Part shown: positions 24,752 through 37,900 of the stretch, piece after piece
Position numbering within the stretch: position 1 is the first letter of the stretch
Layout: the number at the start of each line of letters is the position of its first letter
Assembly (NCBI GenBank): GCA_943736015.1
Contig: OX031064.1
Coordinates: 29,387,361 to 29,451,360 of the forward strand
Origin: Tridacna crocea
Lineage: Eukaryota > Mollusca > Bivalvia > Cardiida > Cardiidae
DNA length: 64,000 nt
Direction: 5' to 3'
Position numbers and translations under genes: made by a program
Notes under the pieces: model-generated
Database searches by the model: none
What the model saw: the letters and a program-made list of their open reading frames with translations, nothing else
Told to the model about the DNA's origin: nothing

Positions 24752-25171
24752 AAATGATATCCCCCGCTGAAAAAGACCTTTTTTGATACAAACGTATAAG
24801 AGGTATTGTGTTTTGCATGTACATGTGGCCTTTTTGTTATTGGTCCATGATGAATTATACATTAAGCTCCCTTGTTCCATGGCACAGGATTTCAATACAT
24901 AAAAAAATATAAAAGAGGTCCATAACAGGATCATACATTAAGTACCCTTTTGCAGAAACTCGGCATTTCATAAAATGAAAACAAATACAGGAAATATACA
25001 TAAAACCCCCTTTTTCCATGACATGTCATGTCATATATATGTGGGAAAAACAAATTGTATCAAAGGACTATCCAATGAAAAACATGCATGAAGTTTCATC
25101 AATTTTTGTCAAGGACTTTAGAAGATATCCCTCTCACAATATAAGCCTCCACACTGCTGCCATTTAAAGCA
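24752..25171 (+). repeat. Family F tandem-core element, left part
   Basis: 5' end near GATATCCCCCGCTG; diverged units with CATTAAGCTCCCTTGTTCCA. Interrupted by the 25187-28073 element. Confidence 0.6.
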
Positions 25172-25827
25172 GGTAGCTAGAGACTTAACGCCCATTCTCA
25201 ATAAAACGGAACATTCAGGGACAAGAAAAATCGAAAAAATGACATCTGCAAATTTGAGAAATATACATCCCTTTTCAAAGATACATCTATGTAGAATGAT
25301 TTCCCAAAATACTGCGAACATCATTAACTCTGTTTCAGAAAAAATTATGATTCATTTAGGGTATCCTTTTTTGTTGGTAACGTATGTTTCCTTGACTACT
25401 TAGTGTTTCTTTTGTAAAATTACTAAACATGTTCCAGGACTTTACAGATAGGGATACCTTTTCAGCACAAAAAGACTCCGATAACACAAAAAATGATACA
25501 GTTAAACAACGAACTTATTTTTTTATTGGAAGTAAATAACATTGTACATTAGATGTTTTTTTCAAAACTTCAAAATATTGTTAAACTTAGGTTTTGCTCA
25601 TTTTCCAACAGTAATTTTTGGCATCTAATTCTTCATTCTTAATAAGAACTGCCACATTGATACCAACTTTAAATATCTAAAACAGATCTCAACAATGTTC
25701 TTTATCAGACTATTGATTATAAGTCAAAATTGTGCAGGCACTACACGGTAACGTAAGTTTCAAACAAACATCCGAAAGTGTTAATAGTCCTTTCTTGTAA
25801 TCAAACATGCACATGTCAGTAATTGTT

Positions 25828-26056
25828 TTAACCCTTTCCCAAACGACAAACTTTAGGACTAGACCAAATTGAAAGCATTTACAGACGACAATTCAACTCT
25901 TGCTGAAAAGATGATTTCTGTCTATGATAGGGTAGAAAACATTGTGGGAAAAGGAGAAAATGCTGGTTACCAGCAATTTCTCCTTTTCCCACAATATTTT
26001 CAAAAGGCTACTATTCCAGACCCGTAAAAACCAGGGATTGTTTGGGAAAGGGTTAA
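25828..26056 (-). repeat. TTAA MITE inside the 2.9-kb element
   Basis: TTAACCCTTTCCCAAACGAC; near-perfect palindrome around CTGGTTACCAG; right end TTTGGGAAAGGGTTAA. It must be younger than the element it lies in. Confidence 0.88.
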
Positions 26057-26411
26057 ATTTGGTTATTCAAAGGGTTTTTCATTCCATTTTTTTGCCAAAA
26101 AAAATGTAACACCGTGTTCTTGCTTTGAGAAAGCAGGCTGTCGATTTAACGCAAATTAGATAACGCATACACGAGTATATGTTTAGAAAAAAACAGATAT
26201 CTACAGGTTGCTTATGTTACCTGTCATAAATTGATCAAGTTAAAAAAAAATTATCATCGAGTTGACCTTAGCATTGAATCAAAAAGTTTTACGTCATGTA
26301 CATTAAGACAACTGCTGGGAATATGTGGTAACGTATGTTTCAAATGTAATTGTTAATTAAGAAAATACATACTATCCTCCTTACTGGCTATTGGAAAAAA
26401 ATCCTTTTTTC

Positions 26412-26606
26412 TTAGCATAAAAGTATGAAGTAGTCAAAACTATCGGTATCATTGTCAACCTCTAGAATCAGATCAACATACCAGCTCCTTTCAGAGTTAG
26501 CAGCAATGTAATCTGCTTTAGCATATGATTGGGTTAAAGATGAAGGGGTGTAAGTCCTTTCAATGCTTTGTGTTTTGTTTTCAAAGACATTCAAAGAATC
26601 GCACAT
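26412..26606 (-). pseudogene. Possible C-terminal remnant of a transposon-encoded protein
   Basis: A 64-codon minus-strand frame inside the 2.9-kb element contains SYAKADYIAANSERSWYVDL and ILEVDNDTDSFDYF. The pattern (DYIA.....WYV.LI.EVD.D) resembles a small Tudor-like C-terminal module seen in large invertebrate DNA transposon proteins. No start, no other domain and no splice evidence. Confidence 0.3.
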
Positions 26607-28094
26607 TTTACCAGATTCTTTTAAATAGAAGCTTTCTCTTTCCTAATAGATATATCTTGGTTTGAAAATATTTATGATATTGTCTTTAATCAACAATATT
26701 TCTAACAATTAAAATCATATTTTCGATTTTCTGTTGAAAGACTAATATTATGTTGAGTTATAATAGTATTCATATGATAATTTTAGGAAAAGAGAGATTT
26801 TTCTGTCCTTCTGTAAAAAGAAATACACTTTGTATGTTAACATTTTCTAAAACTGTTAAATTTGTATCTAAACATCTATATATGTAGCAATTTTCTGACC
26901 AAGGTGAATTACTAGAACTTAAAATAGAATGTTTTCAATGTGAAACATACGTTACCTTTTGTAACATATGTTTCAGTGTGTTTGGAAGCCGTACAAAAAG
27001 TACGAGAAATAATGGGTATGTATTTACTGTGTTCCAGAAAATATTCATCAACTACTTATGGTGAAAAATCATCGGCCAAATACGAACAATGAAAAAATAG
27101 TCTTGTAAGAGCAATCTCACCTGACATATACAATGCCTTGACGAAATTCACAAAATCAACAGAAAAATTAGACCTTTTTCAACAGCAGAACATGTCAGAA
27201 GCGTTAATAGTGATGTCATATCACGTCATGAGAAATAAAGGAATGACAAAGTTATCTTTATGACAAGTTCACCGTCGTCTAGAAAATGAGAAGAATTTTT
27301 AACAGTCACGTATGTTTCGTCACGTATGTTTCATTCAGACTTTTGAGGTGTTCTCACAACGTCTTGTTCCACATGTTTAAGTCAATTTTTATGTATATAA
27401 TAATAGTCTATACAGTGATACATGTGATGTTTTTACAGCTATATTCCTACAATACTTTTGCATGAAACCATGGTAACGTTTGTTTCAATTTGATATTAAA
27501 AAAAACGGGTCCTTCAAATAAATGCTAATTTTTCTCGAAATTAAAGTTTGTGACATGAAGCCTGATATTATTTCTTGATGGTAATTATATACTGTGCTGT
27601 TTAAATGTGTAATTTTTAGTATAAACTTTATTGTATCTTGATGCGGAGGTAGGCGCTACATCCGATTATAGGCAAATTTTATTTTTCAGAATTTGGTGAC
27701 ATTAAATAAAAATTAATCAAATCGACCAGGTATGGGTAAATATGAATCTAGGCATAATGTTACAAACCTGACACAACAAACTTTGCCTCAGACAAATTGT
27801 ATTAAGTATTTCAATCTTTTGGTCGTCAGGGTACATACTTGAAATTGAAAAATTGAAATGGCGACAGTAACGTATGTTTCATTTTGGGACTAAAATGGTG
27901 ACCACATGCGAAAATTAATACAAATATCTCAGAAAATTTCATATGTCTCGATGTACCCAATTGATATGTTCCTGCAAATGACTCATAATTGCAGGAATAA
28001 GCAAAGATATTCACGATAAACAATGGAACATTGAATGTTCCATTTTATTGAGAATGGGCGTTAAGTGTTGAAATTTGTAGCACCTGCCTGGGTA

Positions 28095-29360
28095 GCTGAA
28101 TGGATATATGGTATTACTTGTGATCTAAAAGGTTTACGAACAGACTGATGTATGGAGAGACGAATGCACAATTGACTCATTGGTCACTGGCTTTGATCAA
28201 GCAATAAAAATATGAAGTTCTATGAAAACATGTGCAAAAGTTGGAGATACACTGATTAAAAATTAAATTTGACATGAAGTCCCCTTTTTTCCATGATAGA
28301 GTGATAAATTGCAAAACCCTGACAACATGTGCTAGGTTACATGATCTGTGAAAATCTCATCCAAATCTGTTGAGATATGTCCAGTAATTGTAGAGATTCT
28401 GGTGAAAAAAAAAATTATAACATGAAGCCCCCTTATTCCATAATGCAGCTACAAATCCCAAAACTTTGACAATATGCCATAGGTCACATGATCATGTGAA
28501 AATTCCATCCAAATCTGCCAAGAAATGTGGGAGGCGTTGTGTTAGGTCACATGATAATGCGAAAATTCCAAATCTGCCAAGAAATGTGGGAGGAGTTACC
28601 TTCACAAAAAATAGAATGAAATAAAACATGAAGCTCCCTTTTTTCATGACGCAGCTACAAATCGCAAAACCTTGAGAATATGTGATAGGTCAGATGATGA
28701 GAAACATTCTGTGAATTTTTTTTTCAATTCTGTCAAGAAATATGCGATGAATTGCATTCACAATAAATAAAATGAAATAAAACATGAAGCCCCCCTTTTT
28801 CATGATGCAGCTACAAATCACAAAATGTTGACAATAAGCAATAGGTCACATGACAAGAAATATTCTGTCAAAATTCTATTCAATTCCGTCAAGAAATGTG
28901 GAAGGAGTTGCCTTCACAAGAAATGGAATGAAATATAACATGAAACCCCCTTTTTCCATGACACCTTATTACAAAAACAAGGGCAAATAACTGTGGTGTT
29001 GCACGGTCAATGTAGGTGAAACTTTTTTTCCTGCATTTCCTAATGGAGACTGACAGATGTGACAAGTTCAATGTAAAAACTTTGTATAGTTTTGAAGACA
29101 ATACTCCAAACATCAAAATTGTACTTAAGTGCAACTTAAGTGAAACTTTAAATCGCTCTCAGTCGGCCATTTTACATCGAATCATAAAAACAAAAAAACT
29201 GTCACGGGAGAATGGGTCACAGTCACTGTACATGTATATAAAGTTTCACGAAATTCCGTCCAATGGTATTTGAGATATTTGCTGGGACGGACGCGCGCAC
29301 GGACGGACGGAAGGACAGATGGACAACGCTAAAACTATATCCCTCCGCCTACGGCAGGGG
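28095..29360 (+). repeat. Family F tandem-core element, right part
   Basis: Units of about 165 bp with AACATGAAGCCCCCTTTTTC and GATAGGTCACATGA. Then a GGACGGACGCGCGCACGGAC run and the 3' hairpin CCCTCCGCCTACGGCAGGGG at 29341-29360. The hairpin arm is roughly complementary to the 5' TATCCCCCGC. Confidence 0.75.
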
Positions 29361-29369
29361 ATAATAAAC

Positions 29370-29510
29370 TTCTTTGATAGGGTAGAGAACACTTTTGGAA
29401 AGGTAGAAAGTGCTTCTTACTAGCATTTCCTACTTTTTTCACACAGTTTTCAAGAGGCCTCTACCCCATGGTTGTTAAACCCGGGATTTCTCTGTAATGG
29501 CTTACTGTAG
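29370..29510 (-). repeat. Partial TTAA MITE
   Basis: Inverted-orientation half with a degenerate palindrome (AGTGCTTCTTACTAGCATTT). Confidence 0.5.
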
Positions 29511-29554
29511 AACATGTGAAAAAATTGTGGCCAAAGGAATAACTTTCCATGGTT

Positions 29555-29788
29555 TAACCCATTACCACATAATCCCTACTTTTGACGATCCTGAGAAAGA
29601 AGCCTTTAAAAAATATTGTGGGAAAAGGAGAAAATGCTGGTAAACAGCATTTTCTCCTTTTCCCACAATGTTTTCTACCCTTCCCAACACAAAATTTAAT
29701 TTTTAGTCATATTTTATTAAAATTTCGTCATCTGCAAATGCTTTCAATTTGGACAAGTCTAAAATTTTGTCGTTTGGTAAAGAGTTTT
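29555..29788 (+). repeat. TTAA MITE
   Basis: TTAACCCATTACCACATAAT; palindrome around CTGGTAAACAG; right end CGTTTGGTAAAGAGTT. Confidence 0.88.
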
Positions 29789-29849
29789 AGACACTTTGAA
29801 ATTGAAAGTATTAGCAGACATCAAAATAAAAGCACATCAAAAATTGAAA

Positions 29850-30024
29850 CTTTGACCTATAAGAGTAGAAAACATCATAGGAGAAGGAGAAAATGATGGT
29901 TTCCAGACAATGTTTTCTATCCTATCAGAGACCTTAAGTTAATTTGTACCAATTCTGAATTTGTTGTCTGCAGATGCTGTCAAATTAGGACAAACCCAAT
30001 ATTTGTGGCTTGGGAAAGGGTTAA
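29850..30024 (+). repeat. Partial TTAA MITE
   Basis: Centre reduced; right end GGCTTGGGAAAGGGTTAA. Confidence 0.6.
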
Positions 30025-30189
30025 CTATACTGCATACTTTACTCAACTTTTATGGAAATGAATGATAAAACAATCCTACTTCAGCTAAAGATATGAGCAG
30101 GTGCAAAACTAGAACTAATTTTCTTAAAAAAAAAAATCTCCTCCCCTCCCTTTGGTATCAAAAGGATTGATATATGACCAACACAATTT

Positions 30190-30950
30190 CTTACTGAAAA
30201 GCTGGTCATCTTTCTTAAACGGTTTTTGAGTTATAGAGCAGACACAATATTGTCCGTAAAATGAGTAAGGAAAATAAAGAAAGGAAAAACACTACAAAAA
30301 TAAGCAAGCCAGAGTTATGGTTATTAAGTATGACACTTCATCTCATGGTTCTTTACAAATGTATAAAGTTTTGTCACAGTATCTTAAAAGGTTTTTGAGT
30401 TATAAAGCCGACACAATTTGTGACGGAAAACAATGATAGGGAAATAACTAAAAAACTACACAAGAAAGAGATGTGGTTCTTGTGAAAAACACTTCATGTC
30501 ATGGTGTTTCACAAATGTGTGAAGTTTTATAAAAATGTCTTAAAAGGTTTATTGAGCTCACAACGTACATTTGTGATGGAAAATTATGAAAGGGAAATCA
30601 CTTGAAAAATATACAAGCCAGAGTTATGGTTCCTGTGCCATAGTGCTTAAAAATGTGTGTAGTTTAATCAAAATATCTTAAAAGATTTTCCAGCTTTATA
30701 TCTAGCAGACATGATTTGTGAGAGAAAATAATGACAGGGATATAAGTCGAAAAATATGCAAGCCAGATTTACGATTCTTGTGCACCACACTTTGTCTCAT
30801 GGTGCTTTACAAAAGTGTGAAGTTTGAACTTTGTTCAAAACATCTTAAAAGGTTTTCGAGTTATACAGCAGGCATGATTTGTGACGAACAGACAGACAAA
30901 GGGAAAAATATTATGTCTCTGAACATTGATGTATGGGGGGGGGGGGGGAA
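30190..30950 (+). repeat. Family C tandem repeat
   Basis: About five diverged units of roughly 130 bp (GTGTGAAGTTTTATAAAAAT, TCTTAAAAGGTTTTTGAGTT), ending in GACAGACAAAGGGAAAAATA and a poly-G run at 30934-30949. Confidence 0.7.
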
Positions 30951-31760
30951 TATAATTATGGAAATTATATATATACTCAAATCATAAATTAATGCAGTTT
31001 GGTAAAAAATGTTGTCTGACTTGATGCTTGATTCCAAAAACTGCATACACAAGTTTCATGTTTATGCAATGTATTGAAAGTCACCCCAGATCTTCGGTCA
31101 CTTAACTCTTTACAAATATTACAAATATTCTTTTGATTGTTACTTCAAACCAAGGTCCCCTGTATTAGTGCTACACACCAAGCATGTTAAAGAACCAGAC
31201 ATAAATTGGATGGGTTTTGTCATTCATCTTGCTCTGGCACCTGTGACAAACAGCCATCATGGGGGCATCGTTCATAGTGGCACCCAGTAGCAATGATAAA
31301 TGAACGCAAATTCAAGTCACTGTATACATGTACATGCGAACCTAGGAGAAGGCAGACCTTTCAAGACAGACGAAAGATGACGTGACCTGTCTCAGCACTC
31401 TCGGTGCTTTGTTTCACTCCCTTAAACCTCCCCGTCCTGCGTAAGTCACATTTTAATGGAAATACAATACGGTTTGTTGAGGAGGGGATATTTATCAGTA
31501 CTGTTTATGGGAATGAGACAAACATCATGAGTGGCACCATCAAAATCATTGTGTCTTTCACCGGTGGTTCCAAATATATAGGCCTATAGAGAGATCTTGT
31601 ACATCGACACAAATTTGACGCAAATCTTGTGCTACTTGAGTTAAATAGGTCTAATTAGAAGTCATATCTCTTGCCGATGTTGAAGATTGAGTGGGATTAA
31701 ATCTTTCTGATGGCTTTTAAAACAAAGAAATGATAATGATTCACAGCTGCTTAAAAAAAT
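30951..31760. other. Non-coding spacer
   Basis: No gene seen. 31150-31330 has a sequence (TAAAGAACCAGACATAAATT, TGGCACC) that looks repeat-derived, but no second copy lies in the window. Confidence 0.35.
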
Positions 31761-31767
31761 ACTCACA

Positions 31768-31930
31768 CTTTTACCGTTAATATTTGCAATCAAATATGGC
31801 CGCGTATTGATTCTTGAAACCGGAATTTCTACAAAATATCCAACTTTCAGTTTCGGTTTCAAACTTTCACTCCCTCGTTGTCAACGAAATAAATTCAGCG
31901 ATTGTTGAGGAATTCTCATTGACACGAAAT
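31768..31930 (-). other. Possible untranslated first exon of the CARD gene
   Basis: On the minus strand a GTGAGT donor at 31766 follows a stretch richer in CG than its surroundings, and it lies upstream of CARD exon 1. No coding or promoter motif proves it. Confidence 0.2.
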
Positions 31931-33540
31931 GATTACAATCAATGTAGAATTTATGGAAAACAATTGATCTCAACACGATTTACAAAATAAACCTAAATTA
32001 ACAATTCGTTTCTTGAAAAATTATCGGCTGCTGCGCAAGAAACATTTGGACTAGAACTAGATTCATGTGAAAGCAATGTGACAATGGGCGACATTGATAC
32101 TTTATGTGCATTTTCTCCTATTGTAACAATGTTTCCAAATATAGTCTGAGCAAGCTAATAAAGTTATCGGATGATAATATTCTTTCCAACACGTTCAGGG
32201 CTAAGTTTTGTGGTATTGTACGAGTCTACTGTAGCACAAAATCTAATGCAGTCGGAAAATATACCGTCTCGGATTACCCTGCAGTCTGTCCGCGCAGGCC
32301 AATATATGAGACGACACTAGTCATATGCAAATGTGCGAAAGTCCCCTTTCGCCAATTGCAGTCCAATATATTATTTTATAACAATTTTATAACAATATAC
32401 GATCTCTGGGCTCAAGCGTTAACAACTAGCTGTAAAACCAACCTCCAGATAAAGTGCGTATTTCAAGTACTCGCGGCGGGAAATTATGAACAATTAATGG
32501 TCGAAGGGAGAAAACTCACACTTAAGTTGAAATATTATCTAGAGTTGCGTCCCATGCAATTGTGAGAATAGGCTAGAAACAAAGACGAATAAAAAAAGTC
32601 GTATACACTTCAAGTCTGAAGTCTAGAGAGACTTTCCCCGCTAAGTTGTAGAGTTTTATTTAATATAGTTATTTAGATCTATATTGAATATCAAAAGTTA
32701 ATATGTTATTATTGCATCAAACAAGATTAAAAGAAGAGTAAAAGTAGATACATGTAGACTAAATTATTCATAAAGTATGCAACTTGTATGTAATCTCCCT
32801 TGCATCTTCTCATATTTGTTGGCACAACATGGGCTACAGCAACCGCCAAAATTTAAGTTATGAGTAAGGATTATTTATTATGGTACAATCTGATACAGAA
32901 TATGAATAGAATTAAGACAATATACCATTTAATTAAGATCATTGGAGACGCAAAATTCGTTCACTGCAATGACGTTCTTCGGGGGACAAAATAAAAAAAA
33001 AAGGGGAGGGGGGGGGGGTGATCAGGTGGACATTATATATCGTCGACATGATTTTCTTAACCCGAAGTCATCTATAAATGAGTTCACATATGCCTAGTTC
33101 AAATTACGTGTGACTGAAGGAAATTCGAGGATAACTTGTTCCCAATCAGTCGAGGACTCGTGCCAAACATTTTCTTGGCGATTACAAAGCCTATACGCAT
33201 GCATACATGATACAGTAGATGTTATCTATAAGGAATTCGGCACCGATCTAAAGTGTCGATGGAAGACTCGTCATGCAAGTTGGCAAAATTAATTTCAACC
33301 CATATCTGAAATGGGCCCAGCTCAAGGCAAAAATCCTTACGAAATTCTCGTTAAAAAATATAGATCTATATTTCTAATGAACAAAAAATTCGTTATGAAG
33401 ACGCATCCAGGTTGTCCACCATTGTGTTCCACAGGACGGAGAGTAACGCAATAAGGGAGATCACTCTGCATAAATTTGGCCCTTCAATTTGCGAGTTATT
33501 TCCCTTAGACCATGAAATAGAGACAGAATCCCATCCTTCA
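31931..33540. other. Low-repeat region of unknown role
   Basis: No repeat family from the rest of the window occurs here, and CG dinucleotides are more frequent. A 153-codon plus-strand frame (32104-32565) has no recognisable domain. It contains an octamer ATGCAAAT-like site near 32324. It could hold promoters for the divergent CARD gene and RPP30; this is inference only. Confidence 0.35.
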
Positions 33541-33544
33541 ACCA

Positions 33545-33685
33545 CAGGAATTTGACATTGTATAATCAAAATAAATGATAAAATATGAAAAAAAAAAAAT
33601 CCCCTATATAATATATAGAGGGTTATTTCTTTTTACATATTTTATATGATTTTATTACAGAATGTCAAATTCCTGTGCTTCAAAT
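33545..33685. repeat. Palindromic MITE
   Basis: The arms CACAGGAATTTGACATT and its inverse enclose an AT-rich core with CCCCTATATAATATATAGAG. Confidence 0.8.
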
Positions 33686-33944
33686 TACTGATACTATATC
33701 ATAACATTTGATAACTAGTGAAATTGAATGTTAATTTATTTAGTAAAGAGGTGGATCAATGATTTTTTTTTCCAGGCAGGGGTTCCAGAAAATCTAATAC
33801 ATGTAGACAATTGCATGTTAAATAATTATGCATGACAAACTGGGTCTTTCGTGTGAGTGATCTTAGGCAAGACAACTCAGAGTCCTACCATAGTACTGAT
33901 GAAACCACTGATATAGTTTCATGAATTTGCTTTACTTCCACTTT

Positions 33945-34180
33945 TTTCTTGTTATAACGAGAATTTTTGCGTAAATGCCATTTTTTTTTGTGTTACAACA
34001 TGCTTTATATCCACGTTATAACAAGAATTTCCACATTTGTGCAACTTTTTTCATTTTAGTGCGACTTTTTTCGCATTATATAATGTGTTTTGAATTTACG
34101 TTATTACATGATTTTTATAATCACGATATAATGAGAATTTTCGCATAAGTGCAACTTTTTTCGCATTATAACATGTTTTA
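33945..34180. repeat. Degenerate tandem repeat
   Basis: Recurring CGTTATAACGAGAATTTT and GTGCAACTTTTTTCGCATTA at roughly 90-110 bp spacing. A (GA)n run follows at 34256-34270. Confidence 0.75.
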
Positions 34181-34399
34181 ATTTTTTTCTTATAGTTCAT
34201 GTTGACCCATATAAGCTTTCTACAAATCCCATGTAAATCTATTAAAAATTTTAATGAGAGAGAGAGAGAGTGTGTTTTGTTAAATGCATAACTTACATAA
34301 TTATGTGGCATTTTTAAATTCTTAACTGGTAGAATACTTTTAAACAGCCAGAAACTCATGAACTTGTAAAATGAATAGTTTTCAACCTTTTATGGAATT

Positions 34400-34620
34400 G
34401 TTTTAAGTTTTGACACGCCAAAGGAAAAGTTTTGAAAACATTTTGGGAAAAGAAAAGAATGGTGGTAACTGGTAACTGGTTCCAGTATTTTCTCCTATTC
34501 CTACAGTTTTCTTCCCATCATATATACACAATCAGTCATTTAGAGCTGATTTGATTTGTTTCCTTAAAAAAGTTTTCAATTAACATTAGTAAAAAATGTG
34601 TTATTTGGTAAAGCGCTAAT
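34400..34620 (+). repeat. Degenerate TTAA MITE upstream of RPP30
   Basis: GTTTTGAAAACATTTTGGGA, centre GGTAACTGGTAACTGGTTCC, right end TTTGGTAAAGCGCTAA. Confidence 0.6.
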
Positions 34621-34907
34621 AAATTCAGACCAAAAGTTTGAGTTTTGTAAGGTCCATTATCAAGCACAGTTCTAAAATCACTCTCTCAATGGAGAAAGGG
34701 CTACCCCAATTTTCTGTAGTAGAATGCATATAGGTCTACATGTTTTATGCTTGATTTTGTTCAGAAAAAAAGCATACTCGTACTATTTATGTATGAAATG
34801 GGCTACTAAGGATAGATCCGGTTATTATATCTAGACCGCCTAAACCCTGTAAATGTGCTCGCTAAATAGCCGAAAAGCTTTGGACCGAATCACCGATCTC
34901 CAGCAGC

Positions 34908-34974
34908 ATGGACCTCAACATACCGTTTTGCGATAAAAAGCTTTTAATTCAGAAGGCAAAAATGGCTGCTAACC
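34908..34974 (+). CDS. RPP30: RPP30 exon 1 (coding part)
   Basis: ATG at 34908 follows CAGCAGC. The exon encodes MDLNIPF and a lysine-rich helix ending AAN plus one base. The donor is GTGAGT. Phase 1: the split codon C+TT gives Leu, making NLGYE across the junction, as in the family. The N-terminus is somewhat shorter than the human form. Confidence 0.85.
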
Positions 34975-37900
34975 GTGAGTCCAAATATTTCTGAAATCCT
35001 GAAAGATCTGAAAAATTTCTCTGATTGAACATTAAAATTTGGCTGCTTTATAAAATATGTTGCACTATCTTGCACGAATTCTAATGACAAATCTGTAATC
35101 GCCCCCGAGAAACGTCGTCCAATGTTAGATTATTTTGAAAATTTGCCCAGTGGTTTAGGAGGAATATAATGAAAAAGTGGAAATTGCTGCTTACCAGCTT
35201 TTCTTCTTCTTCTTCCTTGAATGGCTGGTAATTTTCAAAATTTTCCTTTTTTTTTAATTTCAAAGGCCATCTTTCTGAGGTTGTTTAAATCATGGATTTT
35301 TTTTTTTTCAAATGCAGAAAAATTAGGACTACTGATATGCAGTGCAGCGATAATTCTTTGACTACATGTAGGTCTTTACAAGTTTGCAGCCTGAAGGTAT
35401 TCTTTGACTAACCACGCAGTGATAATGACTAACCCCACAGTGCAGTGATAATGACTAACCACACAGTGCAGTAATCATTCTTTGTCTAACCACTACCCCT
35501 TCTTTCTTGTAGTTATCCATATCTTCTTGGTTTCAACAAATTTGTTTTTCATTTCAGTTGGGTATGAAGTGATAGCAATTAACAACATTTTGCCAGAGCT
35601 TTTAACAGAGAAGAAGAAAAAAGTTGGTAGAATTTTATTTGTATCACATTATCTTGAGCTGTGATCTGTGAGTAGAGGGGATAACACAACTGCAAAAACT
35701 ATCATGGTTGTGAGGTAGAGTGTCTGCCTTTCAACCTGTTGGATACCTGGGAGCGAGTGTCAACTTTGGGATTTTTTCAAAGGCCGAAACCCTATGTTGT
35801 GGGTACTCATTAGAATTGTCTCGATGAGACGATTCTAATGGGTACCCACAACATAGGGTTTAATGGAGAACAATTAATATTTTCAATTTTGAAATAAAAA
35901 AAATCACTTCCCCTATCTGGAGCTCTTAACCATTAACCCTTTACTTCATAGATACTCATTTCTACGCATTGCTTGTAGGAGCCTTTGGAAAACATTGTGG
36001 CAAAAGGTGAAATTGCTCGTCACAATGTTTTCTATACTATCAAAAGGTGTCATATACACATAAGAAACGGCTTCATCCTTGCTGTAATTTAGGGTCAATT
36101 AGAGATAACACAGAAATGCCTTATGAGGTAAGGGGTTAAATGAAAAGTGATTTTATATGGAAACATTGCTGGTACAGCATCTAACTCACTGTAGTGTTAC
36201 CATCAAAGATTTACCATTAAGTGACCCAAAGCATCAAGTTCACAAGTTATAATAATGCTCTCCCAACTGAGCTATGTTGGCTGGTCTGACACCAGTTTGG
36301 GTACACAGCGACTGAGCCTTAACCCTTTACCACACAATCCTGTCTATTAACACCCCTGTGAAAGAATCCTTTTGAAAGTATTGTGAGAAAAGGAGAAAAT
36401 GCTGGTAACCAGCATTTTTTTCCTTTCCCCACATTGTTTTCTTCGCTATCAAAGACAACTTCAACAATTTTGATCACATTTAATTTGTCCTCAACATAAT
36501 ACTTTTGGTTTGGACAAATCTAAATTTTTATTGTGTGCTAAAGGGGTAAGTTGTTTGGGAGTAAAAGGGCTGAAAGAGGTTATCGCTGTTATTTCCTTTA
36601 ACTCTTTACCAAACGACTAAATTGTAGACTTGTCCAAATTGAAAGCACTTGAATATGACAGAATAAATGTGACTCAAAAATTGAAATTAAATGGTATGGG
36701 AAGGGTAGAAAACATTGTGGGAATAGAAGAAAATGCTGGTTACCAGCATTTTCTTCTTTTCGCACAATGTTTTCAATAGGTGTCTTTTTCAGGGTCATTA
36801 AAAGTCGGGATTGTCTGGTAAAGAGTTAACTCTTTCCCAAACGACAAAATTTTAGACTGGTTCAAATTGAAAGCATAATCAGACGACAAATTGAACATAA
36901 CTCAAAATTTGAAATCTGTTGCCAGTAGGGTAGAAATCATTGTGGGAAAAGGAGAAAATGCTGGTTACCCTTTTCCCACAATGTTTTCAAAAGCTTTCTT
37001 CCTCAGGGTCGTTATAAGTTGGGATTGTGTGGTAAAGAGTTAGTACAATTCATCAATCAACCTATGTCATAATTATGCTATTTGTTTGTACTTATAAATT
37101 TTTGCTTTTTGATATCTTTAAGGAACAGGTTGTAATCCTTCCTCCAAATGACTTAAAGATAGATGAAGAACTCTTGAAATCAGCACTTGGGGTAAGAGAT
37201 AGAGGCAGGGTCCTAAAAATCCACTCATCCACCTGTCCTTACTCGTAGAAGTTTGGTGAGGACAAGTGGAGTATCCTTCTTTGTCTAACTGTAGGACGAG
37301 TGCTAAATGACAATATGATAATTAAGAATTCTGAAACTGTTTTGACCCTGAGGGGGATAATTTTTTTTTTTTTCGGTGTATGATAAAAATTTAGCAAAGG
37401 AAATATTTTCAGTCGTGGCAAAGCCATGAGTGAAATTATGGCCTTTGCTTCTCATGAGATGAAAGAAATTTCAGTTATACTACACCAAAACAAATATTAT
37501 CCCATTTCTTTTATCCTTTTTGCTATAACTTTTTTGAAGTCTAGTTTTCGCTCAGTGTAAAAACTGTGTTTGAATTCCAAGAGAAATAGATCTATTCAAT
37601 CTAGTTGGATATGGACTAGATATAATGATGTAACAAGTCATGTTGACTACATAGTAAAACATTATTGCTCTTTGCTTAACTCTTTAGCACACAATCCCAA
37701 CTTTTAATGACCCTGATAAGGAAAGCTTTTAAAAACATTATTGGGAAAGGAGAAAATGCTGGTAACCAGTATTTTCTGTGGTAACCAGCATTTTCTCCTT
37801 TACCCACAATGTTTTCTCCCCTTCCCAAATGAAATTTCAAATTTTGAGTCACATTTGTTTTGTCGTCCGACAAAAATCGGACTCATAAATTGAAAGGCAG

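Larger units (their letters stand above)
25187..28073. mobile_element. 2.9-kb inverted-repeat element with recurrent GTAACGTATGTTTC motifs
   Basis: The left end ACTTAACGCCCATTCTCAAT is matched by its inverted copy at the right end (about 34 bp, one mismatch). The interior is mostly non-coding. It carries about nine copies or variants of GTAACGTATGTTTC (25377, 25748, 26327, 26941 inverted, 26961, 27306, 27319, 27474, 27865). A short minus-strand frame at 26412-26606 (AKADYIAANSERSWYVDLIL) resembles the end of a transposon protein. It is inserted in a tandem-core element. Superfamily not determined. Confidence 0.75.

Noticed and set aside
25187-28073. Helitron or LTR element
   Set aside because: The ends are inverted, not direct, repeats, and there is no 3' hairpin of the type seen in the satellite-cored elements.
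32104-32565. 153-codon plus-strand frame
   Set aside because: No recognisable domain, no good start context and no similar exon structure nearby. Kept only as a note in the spacer entry.
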